64,000 bases of DNA, from the IMG/VR virus record IMGVR_UViG_3300050120_000230, positions 62,001 to 126,000 of that record. The stretch is one strand, 5' to 3'. Both the position numbers and the translations under genes were made by a program. Source of the stretch: a virus. The notes under the pieces are model-generated. The model saw nothing but the letters and a program-made list of their open reading frames with translations, ran no database searches and was not told the origin of the DNA. Every line of letters starts with the position of its first letter. The stretch's first letter is position 1. Of this stretch, positions 24,408-33,472 are shown in pieces.

Positions 24408-25023
24408 CGACCGTCAACGTTTCTTTGGGGTTGAAGTTTTCCAGATCGACCCCGAACATATCTCGCAAGACGCCGGGGCCGGGCGTGAAGCCATAGGCAC
24501 AATATTTCGCGAGCCGGGCTGCGGTGGGGCGAGTGGGTGTGCGATGCAAGGTCAGCGTCTTGGCCGCCAAGGCAGCAGGCGCCCGATCATCGGCCAAGAG
24601 TGATCCGCCATCCGTGGCGAACATCGTCGCCGTCAGATCGAAATCATCGAGCAGTTCATCCGCCGAAGCGTAGTAGCGCCCCTTCACGAACTGGAAAGTG
24701 ACGATCTCTTCGACCTCACCCTCCATGAAGCCCAGTTCGAACTTGTTCGATTTCGGGTGCTTGAACTCGTTGACCACTCGCCACTGAGGCCGCTCGAAGG
24801 TCCGAACGTGTTCTCGAATCGAGGAACACACCCATTCGTGCACTTTCTCGCTCGGGGAGAAAATGTCGATGTCGGAATTACCGATGACCGTCTCACCATC
24901 GGCGAGGCGACGACAAATCCCTCCGGCGACCCACGGGCCGTATTCCAAGTTCAGAAACGGCAGCACAGTCGAGATGCGACGAACGATTGGATTGTCGTCG
25001 GCGAGAAGCGGCAAATGGATCAA
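24397..25023 (-). CDS. Nucleotidyltransferase-fold protein
   Basis: 208 aa from TTG 25023 (no nearby ATG in frame). WVAGGICRRLADGETV followed by NSDIDIFSPS gives the GG/S and DxD motifs of the Pol-beta nucleotidyltransferase fold. The rest (FDLTATMFATDGG, then RLAKYCAYGF) resembles phage proteins related to tRNA nucleotidyltransferase or poly(A) polymerase heads. Substrate is unknown. Confidence 0.75.
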   Translation of the reverse strand: MIHLPLLADDNPIVRRISTVLPFLNLEYGPWVAGGICRRLADGETVIGNSDIDIFSPSEKVHEWVCSSIREHVRTFERPQWRVVNEFKHPKSNKFELGFMEGEVEEIVTFQFVKGRYYASADELLDDFDLTATMFATDGGSLLADDRAPAALAAKTLTLHRTPTRPTAARLAKYCAYGFTPGPGVLRDMFGVDLENFNPKETLTVDEY

Positions 25024-25048
25024 AACAAGGCCCGTCTTGCTAATTTAA

Positions 25049-25073
25049 TATGGTTTACGAGAATGGTTTACGG
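25049..25073 (-). promoter_or_regulatory. Two GGTTTACG motifs upstream of the nucleotidyltransferase gene
   Basis: TGGTTTACGA at 25051 and TGGTTTACGG at 25064, a direct repeat with 13-nt phase. They belong to the GGTAAACC-like set at 6321, 8718 and 38509. Confidence 0.45.
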
Positions 25074-25111
25074 CGGCCTAAGTCCCCTGTCAACCCACCT
25101 CCTAGCTCGCA

Positions 25112-25117
25112 TAAATA
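25112..25117 (+). promoter_or_regulatory. Late promoter 6 nt from the start codon (25124)
   Basis: GCATAAATACCC; with T4-type geometry the transcript would begin at about the ATG. Confidence 0.65.
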
Positions 25118-25123
25118 CCCGTC

Positions 25124-25522
25124 ATGGGTCGTCAATCTATCGTCTTGCTGAGCGTGCAATCCTACGAAGTCATTCATGTGGGTGAACCCGTTCGAGTTGA
25201 TAATTGGTATTCAGACCCGGAACATCTTCACACAATCGCTGTGGTCGCCAGTCATTTTCGCGGCAGAGTGAGTGTAGAGGCGTCGATTAAAGTAAAGCCG
25301 ACAGAGTCGGATTGGTTTCCTGTTCCGTTGAACGATCAATACTACGTTGACTATCCACATCTAGGGTATGGACATGAAACCTCAACTCTTGGTTTCAGTT
25401 TTCCCGGTCGGTATGTTTGGCTTCGCGCCAAGATTGACAGATCGTTGGTGATCCCACTCGACGCAGGCGAACTAATGGTCGCCGCCTGTGGTTTCATTGA
25501 TCGCATTTTGCTTAACATTTGA
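25124..25522 (+). CDS. Late protein preceding the fibre genes
   Basis: 132 aa, strand-rich (LLSVQSYEVIHVGEPVRV; FSFPGRYVWLRAKIDRS). It resembles small structural proteins found just upstream of tail or fibre genes in T4-like phages of marine bacteria. A late promoter abuts its ATG, so the message may be leaderless. Exact role unknown. Confidence 0.7.
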   Translation: MGRQSIVLLSVQSYEVIHVGEPVRVDNWYSDPEHLHTIAVVASHFRGRVSVEASIKVKPTESDWFPVPLNDQYYVDYPHLGYGHETSTLGFSFPGRYVWLRAKIDRSLVIPLDAGELMVAACGFIDRILLNI

Positions 25523-25549
25523 TCCCGACGCTACAGTATAGGCGCCGCA

Positions 25550-25555
25550 TAAATA
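25550..25555 (+). promoter_or_regulatory. Late promoter (CATAAATACC) for 25580
   Basis: 24 nt before ATG 25580, with GGGGAG between. Confidence 0.7.
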
Positions 25556-25579
25556 CCGATAATATTTGGGGAGATACCT

Positions 25580-27505
25580 ATGCCTTCCGTTGACAGCAGC
25601 CGCGTTAAGACTACCGGAACCGGTGCAATTACCTATGCCGATCAAAACTCGGCCAATTCTGCCGCCGATGCGGCTGCCGCCGATATCGCACCGGATCAGG
25701 TGATTGTCCGCTCTGTTCAGGGCGACAACATCGGCGACGGAGAAGGCATTTTCGCGGGGTCGAACGGCTCCGATAGCGTCATGCTGCAATTCAAGTCGCT
25801 CCAAGCTGGCGACGGAATCAACATTGCGGACGACGGCTTCACGATCACCATCACGAACACCGCCAACAGCGGCGGTGGTGGCGGGGGCGGCGGTGGTCCG
25901 TCTGACGGATACCATCTCACGCTCGGCAATGCGGTCACCGAAGGCGACGGTTCTTGGAGCGGCGGCGCCGTGGCTCTGACCGACAGCACGTCGGTTTCGA
26001 ACGCGGTCGATAAGATCAACACGCTTCTGGGTCTCCTTGTCCCGGCTGGCCCAACCGCTTTCCCCGGCGGCTCGCTGGCTGTCATCAATACGGTCGGTAA
26101 CAACCCTGTTTTGGCGCTCAGCGCCGCAGATCACGCAAACTCCGGTATCTCGGCGGGCTCTTCCGTTACCCGTATCGTCACCTCTTCGGTGTCGAGCAAC
26201 GTCTTCAACGACGTGGGTCCGGGTGAAAGCGGAACGATCACCCTGCTCATCAACAATGCTTCGGCTGCGGCACATACGCTGAACGGCACCAGCGACAACG
26301 GCACTTACAGTGGCCTCGTCATCGCTGACCAAAAAGCGTTCCCTGTTTCTCAGCCGGGTTTCTGGAAATCCATCGACGTGTCCGTTGCGGGCGCGGGTGT
26401 GGCGCCGGGCGTCAACAAAATGAAACTGAGCCACAGCGGCGCGGGCACGACCAATGAAGTCGTGTTTGTGCGCGATGACATGGTCTCCACTCCGACGATC
26501 AGTCCGAGCAGCGTCACGGAATCGTCCAACGGCGCCGTGGCTTTCTCTTCCGGTGTTCCGCACTACGGTGCGAATGCAAACCTGCTGGTCGGGCTCTCGT
26601 TCACGAACCTGTCTGGTGAAACCTACTACGGCGGCACCGATGTCCTCACGGTCTCGGGCACCAACGGCGTGCTGGCCGATCAGACTTTCAGCTATGCAAA
26701 CCTCGGCATCAACACCCCGGTCACCCACCAGATCACTTCGGCTACGGCCGTCACCCCGGTCATCGTTCCGGTCAACGGCACGACCCACGGCTCTGGCCTG
26801 ATCCAAGGCACGATCAAGAATGTGAATGGCGCCAGCGGCGTTACTTCACTTTCCTCTTCCATCGTGTTGGTCAAGCGCGGCGCGGCTGCGAGCAACAAGG
26901 TTGACGAACTTAGCATTCCGGTTGCGGGCCTTGGCTCCGCACCGAACAACAACAATGCAATCCGTGTGAACATCGGGGCGACCGGCGATGAACCGACTGG
27001 TTCGGTTACCTCGTGGGATGCGACGGCTACTCTCCCGACCTACGAAGCGGCGGTTGTCGCGGGCATTCTGTCGAACAATCAGACGAACTATCTGACTGGC
27101 TTCCTACCGGTTGGCCCGAACCTTTCGACTGGCCGTAACGGCGCGCAATACGCCACGTTCAGCTTCCAACGTTCGGCTGTCTCCACGTTCAAGATCAACG
27201 TGACCGGCACCTACCACGGTGTCTGGATCAAGCTGCCGGGCGTCTCGGACAACGGCACGATCTCGCCCAACGCCACCAACGGCTGGTGGGATGCGACCAA
27301 GTCCTACAACGGCGCGGGCGTCCCCGGTAACGCCAGCGACCCTTCAGCGGGTTGCGCGGTCGGCTCGGTCATGGCGGGAGCAAGCGGAGCTTACTCGATT
27401 ACGTTTGGTCCCCAAACCTCCACTAACTCGAACTCGAATACGATCCTCGTTCGCATTCGTCTGGACGCTGGTCAGAGCATCACTGCTCTCAGCTTCAGCA
27501 ATTAA
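25580..27505 (+). CDS. Structural protein A1, adhesin/fibre-type
   Basis: 641 aa. Short helical N-terminus, a Gly-rich linker of about nine Gly near residue 100, then DGYHLTLGNAVTEGDGSW and a long Ser/Thr/Gly-rich strand region typical of phage fibres. It is homologous over most of its length to the - strand gene at 47925-49754 (for example LVRIRLNAGQSITALSF is shared at the C-terminus with one change). The N-termini differ. A secreted-type look with almost no Cys fits an exposed virion protein. Confidence 0.85.
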   Translation: MPSVDSSRVKTTGTGAITYADQNSANSAADAAAADIAPDQVIVRSVQGDNIGDGEGIFAGSNGSDSVMLQFKSLQAGDGINIADDGFTITITNTANSGGGGGGGGGPSDGYHLTLGNAVTEGDGSWSGGAVALTDSTSVSNAVDKINTLLGLLVPAGPTAFPGGSLAVINTVGNNPVLALSAADHANSGISAGSSVTRIVTSSVSSNVFNDVGPGESGTITLLINNASAAAHTLNGTSDNGTYSGLVIADQKAFPVSQPGFWKSIDVSVAGAGVAPGVNKMKLSHSGAGTTNEVVFVRDDMVSTPTISPSSVTESSNGAVAFSSGVPHYGANANLLVGLSFTNLSGETYYGGTDVLTVSGTNGVLADQTFSYANLGINTPVTHQITSATAVTPVIVPVNGTTHGSGLIQGTIKNVNGASGVTSLSSSIVLVKRGAAASNKVDELSIPVAGLGSAPNNNNAIRVNIGATGDEPTGSVTSWDATATLPTYEAAVVAGILSNNQTNYLTGFLPVGPNLSTGRNGAQYATFSFQRSAVSTFKINVTGTYHGVWIKLPGVSDNGTISPNATNGWWDATKSYNGAGVPGNASDPSAGCAVGSVMAGASGAYSITFGPQTSTNSNSNTILVRIRLDAGQSITALSFSN

Positions 27506-27520
27506 TCAAAGGCATTTGCA

Positions 27521-30500
27521 ATGACCATTTCAGATCAAGATAAGGTAGACTTCCTCTGGAAGAAAGTGATTTTCGGTTACACGAAGACTGCTTCTGGAAC
27601 TGTCAAGCTCGGCTCGAACGAGAGCATTGCCTCGCCGTTCCCTGTGAACCCGGATAACATCTGGGCTGAAGCTGACCAGATCGCGGCGTCTCCTACGGCG
27701 AACACAACCGCGCAGGTTGGTGTCTTCAAGGGTGCAACGCGTATCCAAATGACGGTGGACCCGTCTTCCCCGCCGAACCAAACGTGGTTGGCGACGGGCA
27801 CCCACAATCTGCTCACCAGCCTGATGGGCGACTTCATTTCGCCGATCTACGGCCCCGGCTACAACGTGGCTGCCTATATCGGTGATCCGAACGTCGGCCC
27901 GGCCGCGCGAATTTTCCCCGATACGACGAACGAAGAGTTCGTGTTCGATTACTCGGCGGGCGTGCTGAATTTCCTCGGAAACATTCCGGCTTCGAAGCCT
28001 GCCACTATTGGCTCTGGCACAGTCTCGGTTTCCACGAACGGCGTCTATCTTGAAGCCTATCGCTACATCGGCACCAAGGGCGGCGGTGGATCGAGCGGTT
28101 CATTCGTCTCCAAGACCGGCGACACGATGTCCGGCCCGCTGGTGTTCGACTACACCTCTAACTCTGGCCAAACCGTTTTGGTGTTCTCGAACACTACAGC
28201 AAACGCCTTCGCCGGTATCGGGTCTCTGCAATCCGGCGAAACCCGCATCTTTGCCGATAGCAACAATGCTCTGAGCTTCGGTCACGTCTCCACGACGGAT
28301 GGCGTCACCTATCACGAAGACATGCGTCTCGGCGCTGATGGCGTCCTGAACATCGGCACCGGCAGCGGAGATGGTTTCATTACCGTCGATAACGGCAATC
28401 GCATCGTGTTCGGTGATATCGCCAACGGTTCGGTCAATGAGCAGATGGTTATCGATGCCAATGGCGTCGTCTACATCGGCGGCAACATGGTCTACCACAC
28501 CGGCAACCTCGATCTTGAGTCTCTGACTCTGACGAACACCGGTGTGACCGCAGGCACCTACACCTCCACAAACATCGTGGTTGATGCTCAAGGTCGCATC
28601 CTATCCGCCAGCAATGGTTCGGGCGGCGGCGGTGGTGGCGGCAACGGCACGGTGACCGAAGTCAGCATCGGTGGCTCGACCAGTGTTTCTGTTTCGGGCG
28701 CTCCTATCACGACAGACGGCACGTTCGTCATCGATCTGACCAATACTGGCGTTTCGGCTGGCACCTATGCGAAGGTCAGCGTTGACGCCAAGGGCCGCGT
28801 CCAATCGGGTTCTGGCCTCGCCAGCGGCGACGTGACCTCGGCTCTGGGCTTCACGCCGCTTCAGCACAACGAAACGATCACTGTCTCGGGAGACGTTACC
28901 GGCTCAGGCACGTCTTCGCTTGCTCTGACGCTCACCAACTCCGGCGTCACGGCTGGCACCTACAACAAAGTCATCGTCGATGCGAAGGGCCGCGTCGTCG
29001 GCTCCGGCGCGCTGACCTCGTCGGATGTTGATACGGCGCTGGGCTATACCCCGACCAATGCCGCCACGGCCATTGTCTTCACGGGCGATGTCACGGGTTC
29101 GGGCACCAATCCGATCAACCTGTCTCTGGCCAATACTGGTGTCGCAGCAGGCACATATACTCTCGCAACTTTGGTTGTCGATGCGAAAGGCCGCGTTCTG
29201 GCAGTCTCCAATGGCAGCGCCGTTGGCGGTTCCAACGGAACGGTTACGAGCGTCTCGGCAGTCGGTTCGGCCGACATCCACGTCAATGGTTCGGCGACGA
29301 TCACCACCACGGGTACTTTCACTTTCGATCTGGCCAACACCCCGGTTGCGGCAGGCGTCTACTCGCTCGCCACGATCTCGGTTGATGCCAAGGGTCGTAT
29401 CATCGCGGCGGCCAACGGCACAGCGGGCTCCGGCACGGTTACTAGCGTGGGCGTCAGTTCCACGACGTTGAACGTCTCTGGTAGCCCGGTCACTACGGCT
29501 GGCGTCATCTCTATCGACCTGACGAACACCGGCGTCACTGCTGGCACCTATGAAAAGGTGACCGTGGATGCACAAGGCCGCATTCATGCAGGTGCTGCTC
29601 TCGCAAGTGGTGATGTGACTTCGGCTCTGGGCTTCACTCCGCTTCAACACAACGAAGCGATCACCATTTCTGGCGACGCGGCCGGAACGGGTGCATCTGC
29701 AATCGCTTTGACGTTCGCTAACACTGGCGTCGCGGCGGGCACTTATTCTGCCGCAAACATCGTCGTTGACTCCAAGGGTCGTATCCTCTCGGCTGCCAAC
29801 GGCGCGGCCGGTGGCGGAAGCGGCACGGTTACCTCTGTGGACGTTACGGGTTCGGCCGACATCTCGGCAGTTGGTGGACCAATCACAGTCTCGGGCGCTA
29901 TCGCTCTGGGTCTATCGAACACCGGCGTCGTCGCTGGCACCTATACTCTCACCAACCTGACGGTTGACTCCAAGGGTCGTATCACCTCGATCCAGAATGG
30001 CACCGCTTCCGGCGCCGGAACTGTTACCTCAGTTTCGGTCACCGGCGACGGCGCGATCTCGTCCACCGGCGGGCCGATCACCAACACGGGCACAATCGCT
30101 CTCACGTTGTCCAACACGGGCGTTGCACATGGCACCTACACGAAGGTCATCGTTGATCTCCAAGGCCGTGTGACGGGCTCTCTGGCCCTCGCAAACACAG
30201 ACGTGACGACAGCCCTCGGCTTTACGCCGATTGCCAACACGATCATCGATCTCGGCTACACCCCGCTTCAGCACAACGAAAGCATCACCGTCGTTGGTGA
30301 TGTGGTCGGCGTTGGTTCGACCACTCTTTCGCTGGCTCTGCAAAACACCGGCGTGACCGCAGGCACCTACGAAAAGGTGACTGTGGACGCAAAGGGTCGG
30401 GTTCTCTCCGGCGGCGCGCTCGCCTCCGGCGATGTCACCACGGCGCTGGGCTTCACTCCGATTTCCGGCATCGTCAGCGGAGACGTTACGACGGCGCTGG

Positions 30501-31393
30501 GCTTCACTCCGCTTCAGCACAATGAGACCATCACGGTCTCCGGCGACGCTTCAGCCACCGGCACAACGACTCTGGCTCTGACGCTGGCCACCACTGGCGT
30601 CGCGGCGGGCACCTACACGAAGTTCACCGTTGACACCAAGGGCCGCGTCCTCACCGGTCTCGCTCTGGCGAACACGGATGTAACGACGGCGCTGGGCTTC
30701 ACTCCGCTTCAGCACAACGAAACGATCACCCTGTCGGGTGACGTGGTTGGCTCTGGTGCAAATGCTATCGCCACCACGCTGACGAACACCGGCGTGACAC
30801 CGGGCACCTACACCTCCACGAATATTGTGGTCGATGCGAAGGGCCGTATCACGGCTGCTTCGAACGGCACTGGTGGCGGTGGTGGTTCTCTCGCGATCAC
30901 GAAGGCAAACGCTTCCATCGTTTCCGCAGCTTCGACGCTGAACTTCACCGGTAACGGTGTGACCGTCGTGGACCAAGGTTCTGGTGTAGCTCACATCGAC
31001 ATTCCGAGCAACGTCGAATGGGTTTCGTTCCTGTATTCGGGCACCACGCCTCAGCTTACGGGCGGTGATGCAATTCAAGCCAATTCGGCTGGCGTTGTCG
31101 CGACGATCACTGATGGTTCGACTTCGACCGTCACGTTCACGTTCACCGGATATCCTTTCCCGCCGACCTCCATTGCGGTCATGGGCCAGTCATATACTGC
31201 GAACGTCTTCAACTATCAGAACATGAACCCGACCTTCACGAGCAGTGCGATTCCGGGTGGAAACACCAGTGCGGCTCCGTCGATGTTTGGTGCGTTCTCT
31301 TCGATCTCGTTGAAAATTCCGGGTGGTGTTACGGGGGCTTCTACTACGAGCGCCCTGCAACGTCCGCGCGGTTACGTGATGTTCAAGTTCTAA
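27521..31393 (+). CDS. Long tail-fibre-type protein B1 with about 12 internal repeats
   Basis: 1290 aa. Residues 1-190 (MTISDQDKVDFLWKKVIFG) match the start of the 46827-47909 protein. Residues about 334-1115 consist of about 12 repeats beginning L-x-NTGV-xAGTY followed by VDAKGR, in two types: one with GTVTSVSVTG and one with DVTSALGFTPLQHNETITVSGD. The C-terminus (about 1130-1290) is a non-repeated tip. Such repeats are characteristic of trimeric phage fibres. The 15-nt gap to A1 suggests one transcript. Confidence 0.88.
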   Translation: MTISDQDKVDFLWKKVIFGYTKTASGTVKLGSNESIASPFPVNPDNIWAEADQIAASPTANTTAQVGVFKGATRIQMTVDPSSPPNQTWLATGTHNLLTSLMGDFISPIYGPGYNVAAYIGDPNVGPAARIFPDTTNEEFVFDYSAGVLNFLGNIPASKPATIGSGTVSVSTNGVYLEAYRYIGTKGGGGSSGSFVSKTGDTMSGPLVFDYTSNSGQTVLVFSNTTANAFAGIGSLQSGETRIFADSNNALSFGHVSTTDGVTYHEDMRLGADGVLNIGTGSGDGFITVDNGNRIVFGDIANGSVNEQMVIDANGVVYIGGNMVYHTGNLDLESLTLTNTGVTAGTYTSTNIVVDAQGRILSASNGSGGGGGGGNGTVTEVSIGGSTSVSVSGAPITTDGTFVIDLTNTGVSAGTYAKVSVDAKGRVQSGSGLASGDVTSALGFTPLQHNETITVSGDVTGSGTSSLALTLTNSGVTAGTYNKVIVDAKGRVVGSGALTSSDVDTALGYTPTNAATAIVFTGDVTGSGTNPINLSLANTGVAAGTYTLATLVVDAKGRVLAVSNGSAVGGSNGTVTSVSAVGSADIHVNGSATITTTGTFTFDLANTPVAAGVYSLATISVDAKGRIIAAANGTAGSGTVTSVGVSSTTLNVSGSPVTTAGVISIDLTNTGVTAGTYEKVTVDAQGRIHAGAALASGDVTSALGFTPLQHNEAITISGDAAGTGASAIALTFANTGVAAGTYSAANIVVDSKGRILSAANGAAGGGSGTVTSVDVTGSADISAVGGPITVSGAIALGLSNTGVVAGTYTLTNLTVDSKGRITSIQNGTASGAGTVTSVSVTGDGAISSTGGPITNTGTIALTLSNTGVAHGTYTKVIVDLQGRVTGSLALANTDVTTALGFTPIANTIIDLGYTPLQHNESITVVGDVVGVGSTTLSLALQNTGVTAGTYEKVTVDAKGRVLSGGALASGDVTTALGFTPISGIVSGDVTTALGFTPLQHNETITVSGDASATGTTTLALTLATTGVAAGTYTKFTVDTKGRVLTGLALANTDVTTALGFTPLQHNETITLSGDVVGSGANAIATTLTNTGVTPGTYTSTNIVVDAKGRITAASNGTGGGGGSLAITKANASIVSAASTLNFTGNGVTVVDQGSGVAHIDIPSNVEWVSFLYSGTTPQLTGGDAIQANSAGVVATITDGSTSTVTFTFTGYPFPPTSIAVMGQSYTANVFNYQNMNPTFTSSAIPGGNTSAAPSMFGAFSSISLKIPGGVTGASTTSALQRPRGYVMFKF
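28522..30870 (+). repeat. About 12 coding repeats (NTGVxAGTY...VDAKGR) in fibre B1
   Basis: Imperfect units of roughly 60-80 codons; the two repeat types are interleaved, and the DNA stays similar enough for recombination between units. Confidence 0.85.
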
Positions 31394-31405
31394 GAAAGCA
31401 ATTTT

Positions 31406-33364
31406 ATGTTCATTGACATCCCAGCGAAAGTTATTTCGGGCACAGCCGACACGATCAATGCATTTCAATTCTGGCCGTATGAAACGCCGGGTGACATCTA
31501 TTGGTCGGGCGGCTCGGCGCCCAAATACTATCAGTGGAATGTCACTGTAAACATCACGGAACAAACCCACAGCAGCAATAAGACTCGCAAACCGTTCGCA
31601 TTCAACGGTAGTGATGTGTCTGTCGGTGACTATATGGCAGATACCGTGAATGGTGTTGCGGTGAAAATTGTCAGTATTTCCAGCAAAAGTGACACGCAAA
31701 TCACATGCCTCGTCGAGGATGTGCTGCGTTACAACACTTTCCGCAACCCAAACCAATTGGCTGTTGGTATTTTCGCCGAACGAAGCAGTGTGCTGATCTT
31801 CCAATTGAACGAAGAGGGTCTACCCATCGTCGATAACTCGCCGTCATCGGTGAGTGCCAATTTCTATGCCAATCTCTCTTCTCGCTTCATCAACATGGAG
31901 CAAAGCTATAATTTCGTCCTGAACAAACCCGCTCATGGTTTTGCTTTGGGTGATCTCATCGGCGCTGATCCTCACGGTAATACGTTTGTCTTGGCGAACT
32001 CGGCATACCCGTATCTCATCGGCACGGTGACCAATGTCGATTTGGGACCGGACCAGTTCATGGTCAACCCGTTCCAAAAAGTCATAGATGGATACCCGTC
32101 GCTGATCGGTAACGTCGCGACGATCATCTATGCAGACCCAGTAGACGAAGGCGAATATTCGCTGACCGGACAACAGCCTGTTCTCATCAAGCTGCGTCAA
32201 CAGACGAATACCGTGGTCATTGGGTCCAACCTCGATAGCAATTCGTCCGTCGATGTTGGGAGCACATTCACTCTCAACGGTGAAGAAATCGTGGTCGCAA
32301 ATGTTGGTTCGCCAAATGATTTTGTGACAGCTTGTAATTTGCAGTCGTCGAATACATCGGTCATGGCTGCAATGATTGAAAACGCGCCATCCGTTACGAC
32401 TTCTCCTGCGTTGATTAATGACTTTTCGGTCGTGGCGTTGCAACTGCCAGCCTCGGCAAAAATCAATGGTGTGACGGTCACTTTCACGACTTCGACCAGT
32501 GGTTCTAGTTCTCTTGGTCCCGGTTTCGCTGACCAGTTTGATATTGCGGCCGACATCAATACCGCCGCAATTTCTGGCATTGTCGCTTCTGCCGACTCTT
32601 CCGGTTTGACTCTGCGGAATGATGATCTGGCTCCAATCGTGTTGGAAAACATCGGCGTCGATGGATTGGGAAATCCGTTTGCGGGCGCGCACTCTTCGAC
32701 CGGCTTGGCGTTGCTGACATCTCTGGGCGACAGTTTCATCCAATTGACGGGTAACGGCGCCATTGCCATCAATCTTTTCGATACGGTCAATTCTCCGACA
32801 CAAGACTTTGGCCTCATCAGTGCTGAAAACGGAATCAAAGCCGCTGCCATGACTATCGAGCAGGGCATCCGTGAAGCATCGACCTATGTAGTTTCCAATA
32901 TCGCAGCGCGTGATGCTCTTACCGCTTTTGTCGGTGACCAAGCCTATGTCACCGATCAAGGAAATGGCGAATGGGCGTTCTTCATCTTCACGCTAGATAG
33001 TGTGTGGGTTGAGATCGCCAACAAGGACTCGTCGGAAACCGACGCTCAGTCTGTCGAACTCGCAATCTCCGCGACTTCCAATGCGTCGGCGACTATTCAC
33101 ACGATTTCGAACAACCGTAGGGTCACGTTCGTAACGGTCACGGTTCTTGACGCGTTCAACGCGCCCGCCACGGTCACCGTGGGCGACAGCGCGGATCACA
33201 CACGTTTGATGACCGTAGATCAGAATGATTTGACAGCAATCGGAGATTATTCGACCACTCCGTCATATACCTATGCGGGTGGTTTTGACACCGATATCAA
33301 CCTATACTTTAATGCGGACGGTGCGACTGTCGGCAATGCAATTGTGGCCATCACGTATACTTAA
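31406..33364 (+). CDS. Virion structural protein C, fibre/baseplate-associated
   Basis: 652 aa, mostly beta-rich (MFIDIPAKVISGTADTINAF). The first half resembles large tail-associated proteins of cyanophage-type T4-like viruses. The C-terminal 110 residues (VTVLDAFNAPATVTVGDSAD...NAIVAITYT) form a domain also seen at the ends of 33473-36835 and 46827-47909. Twelve nt after B1, same transcript. Confidence 0.8.
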   Translation: MFIDIPAKVISGTADTINAFQFWPYETPGDIYWSGGSAPKYYQWNVTVNITEQTHSSNKTRKPFAFNGSDVSVGDYMADTVNGVAVKIVSISSKSDTQITCLVEDVLRYNTFRNPNQLAVGIFAERSSVLIFQLNEEGLPIVDNSPSSVSANFYANLSSRFINMEQSYNFVLNKPAHGFALGDLIGADPHGNTFVLANSAYPYLIGTVTNVDLGPDQFMVNPFQKVIDGYPSLIGNVATIIYADPVDEGEYSLTGQQPVLIKLRQQTNTVVIGSNLDSNSSVDVGSTFTLNGEEIVVANVGSPNDFVTACNLQSSNTSVMAAMIENAPSVTTSPALINDFSVVALQLPASAKINGVTVTFTTSTSGSSSLGPGFADQFDIAADINTAAISGIVASADSSGLTLRNDDLAPIVLENIGVDGLGNPFAGAHSSTGLALLTSLGDSFIQLTGNGAIAINLFDTVNSPTQDFGLISAENGIKAAAMTIEQGIREASTYVVSNIAARDALTAFVGDQAYVTDQGNGEWAFFIFTLDSVWVEIANKDSSETDAQSVELAISATSNASATIHTISNNRRVTFVTVTVLDAFNAPATVTVGDSADHTRLMTVDQNDLTAIGDYSTTPSYTYAGGFDTDINLYFNADGATVGNAIVAITYT

Positions 33365-33394
33365 CACTATACCACAACAAACCCTATAGGCGGA

Positions 33395-33400
33395 TAAATA
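33395..33400 (+). promoter_or_regulatory. Late promoter (GATAAATAA) for 33473
   Basis: 72 nt before ATG 33473. Confidence 0.6.
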
Positions 33401-33472
33401 ACTCCACTGCTGTGGCGAGGACATTAAGCCTGTCTGACCCGCACATTCTCAAATCCTATAGGAGAATACTTA

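Noticed and set aside
28522-30870. Possible CRISPR-like repeat array
   Set aside because: Repeats are in frame, imperfect and encode fibre units; no constant repeat/spacer pattern.
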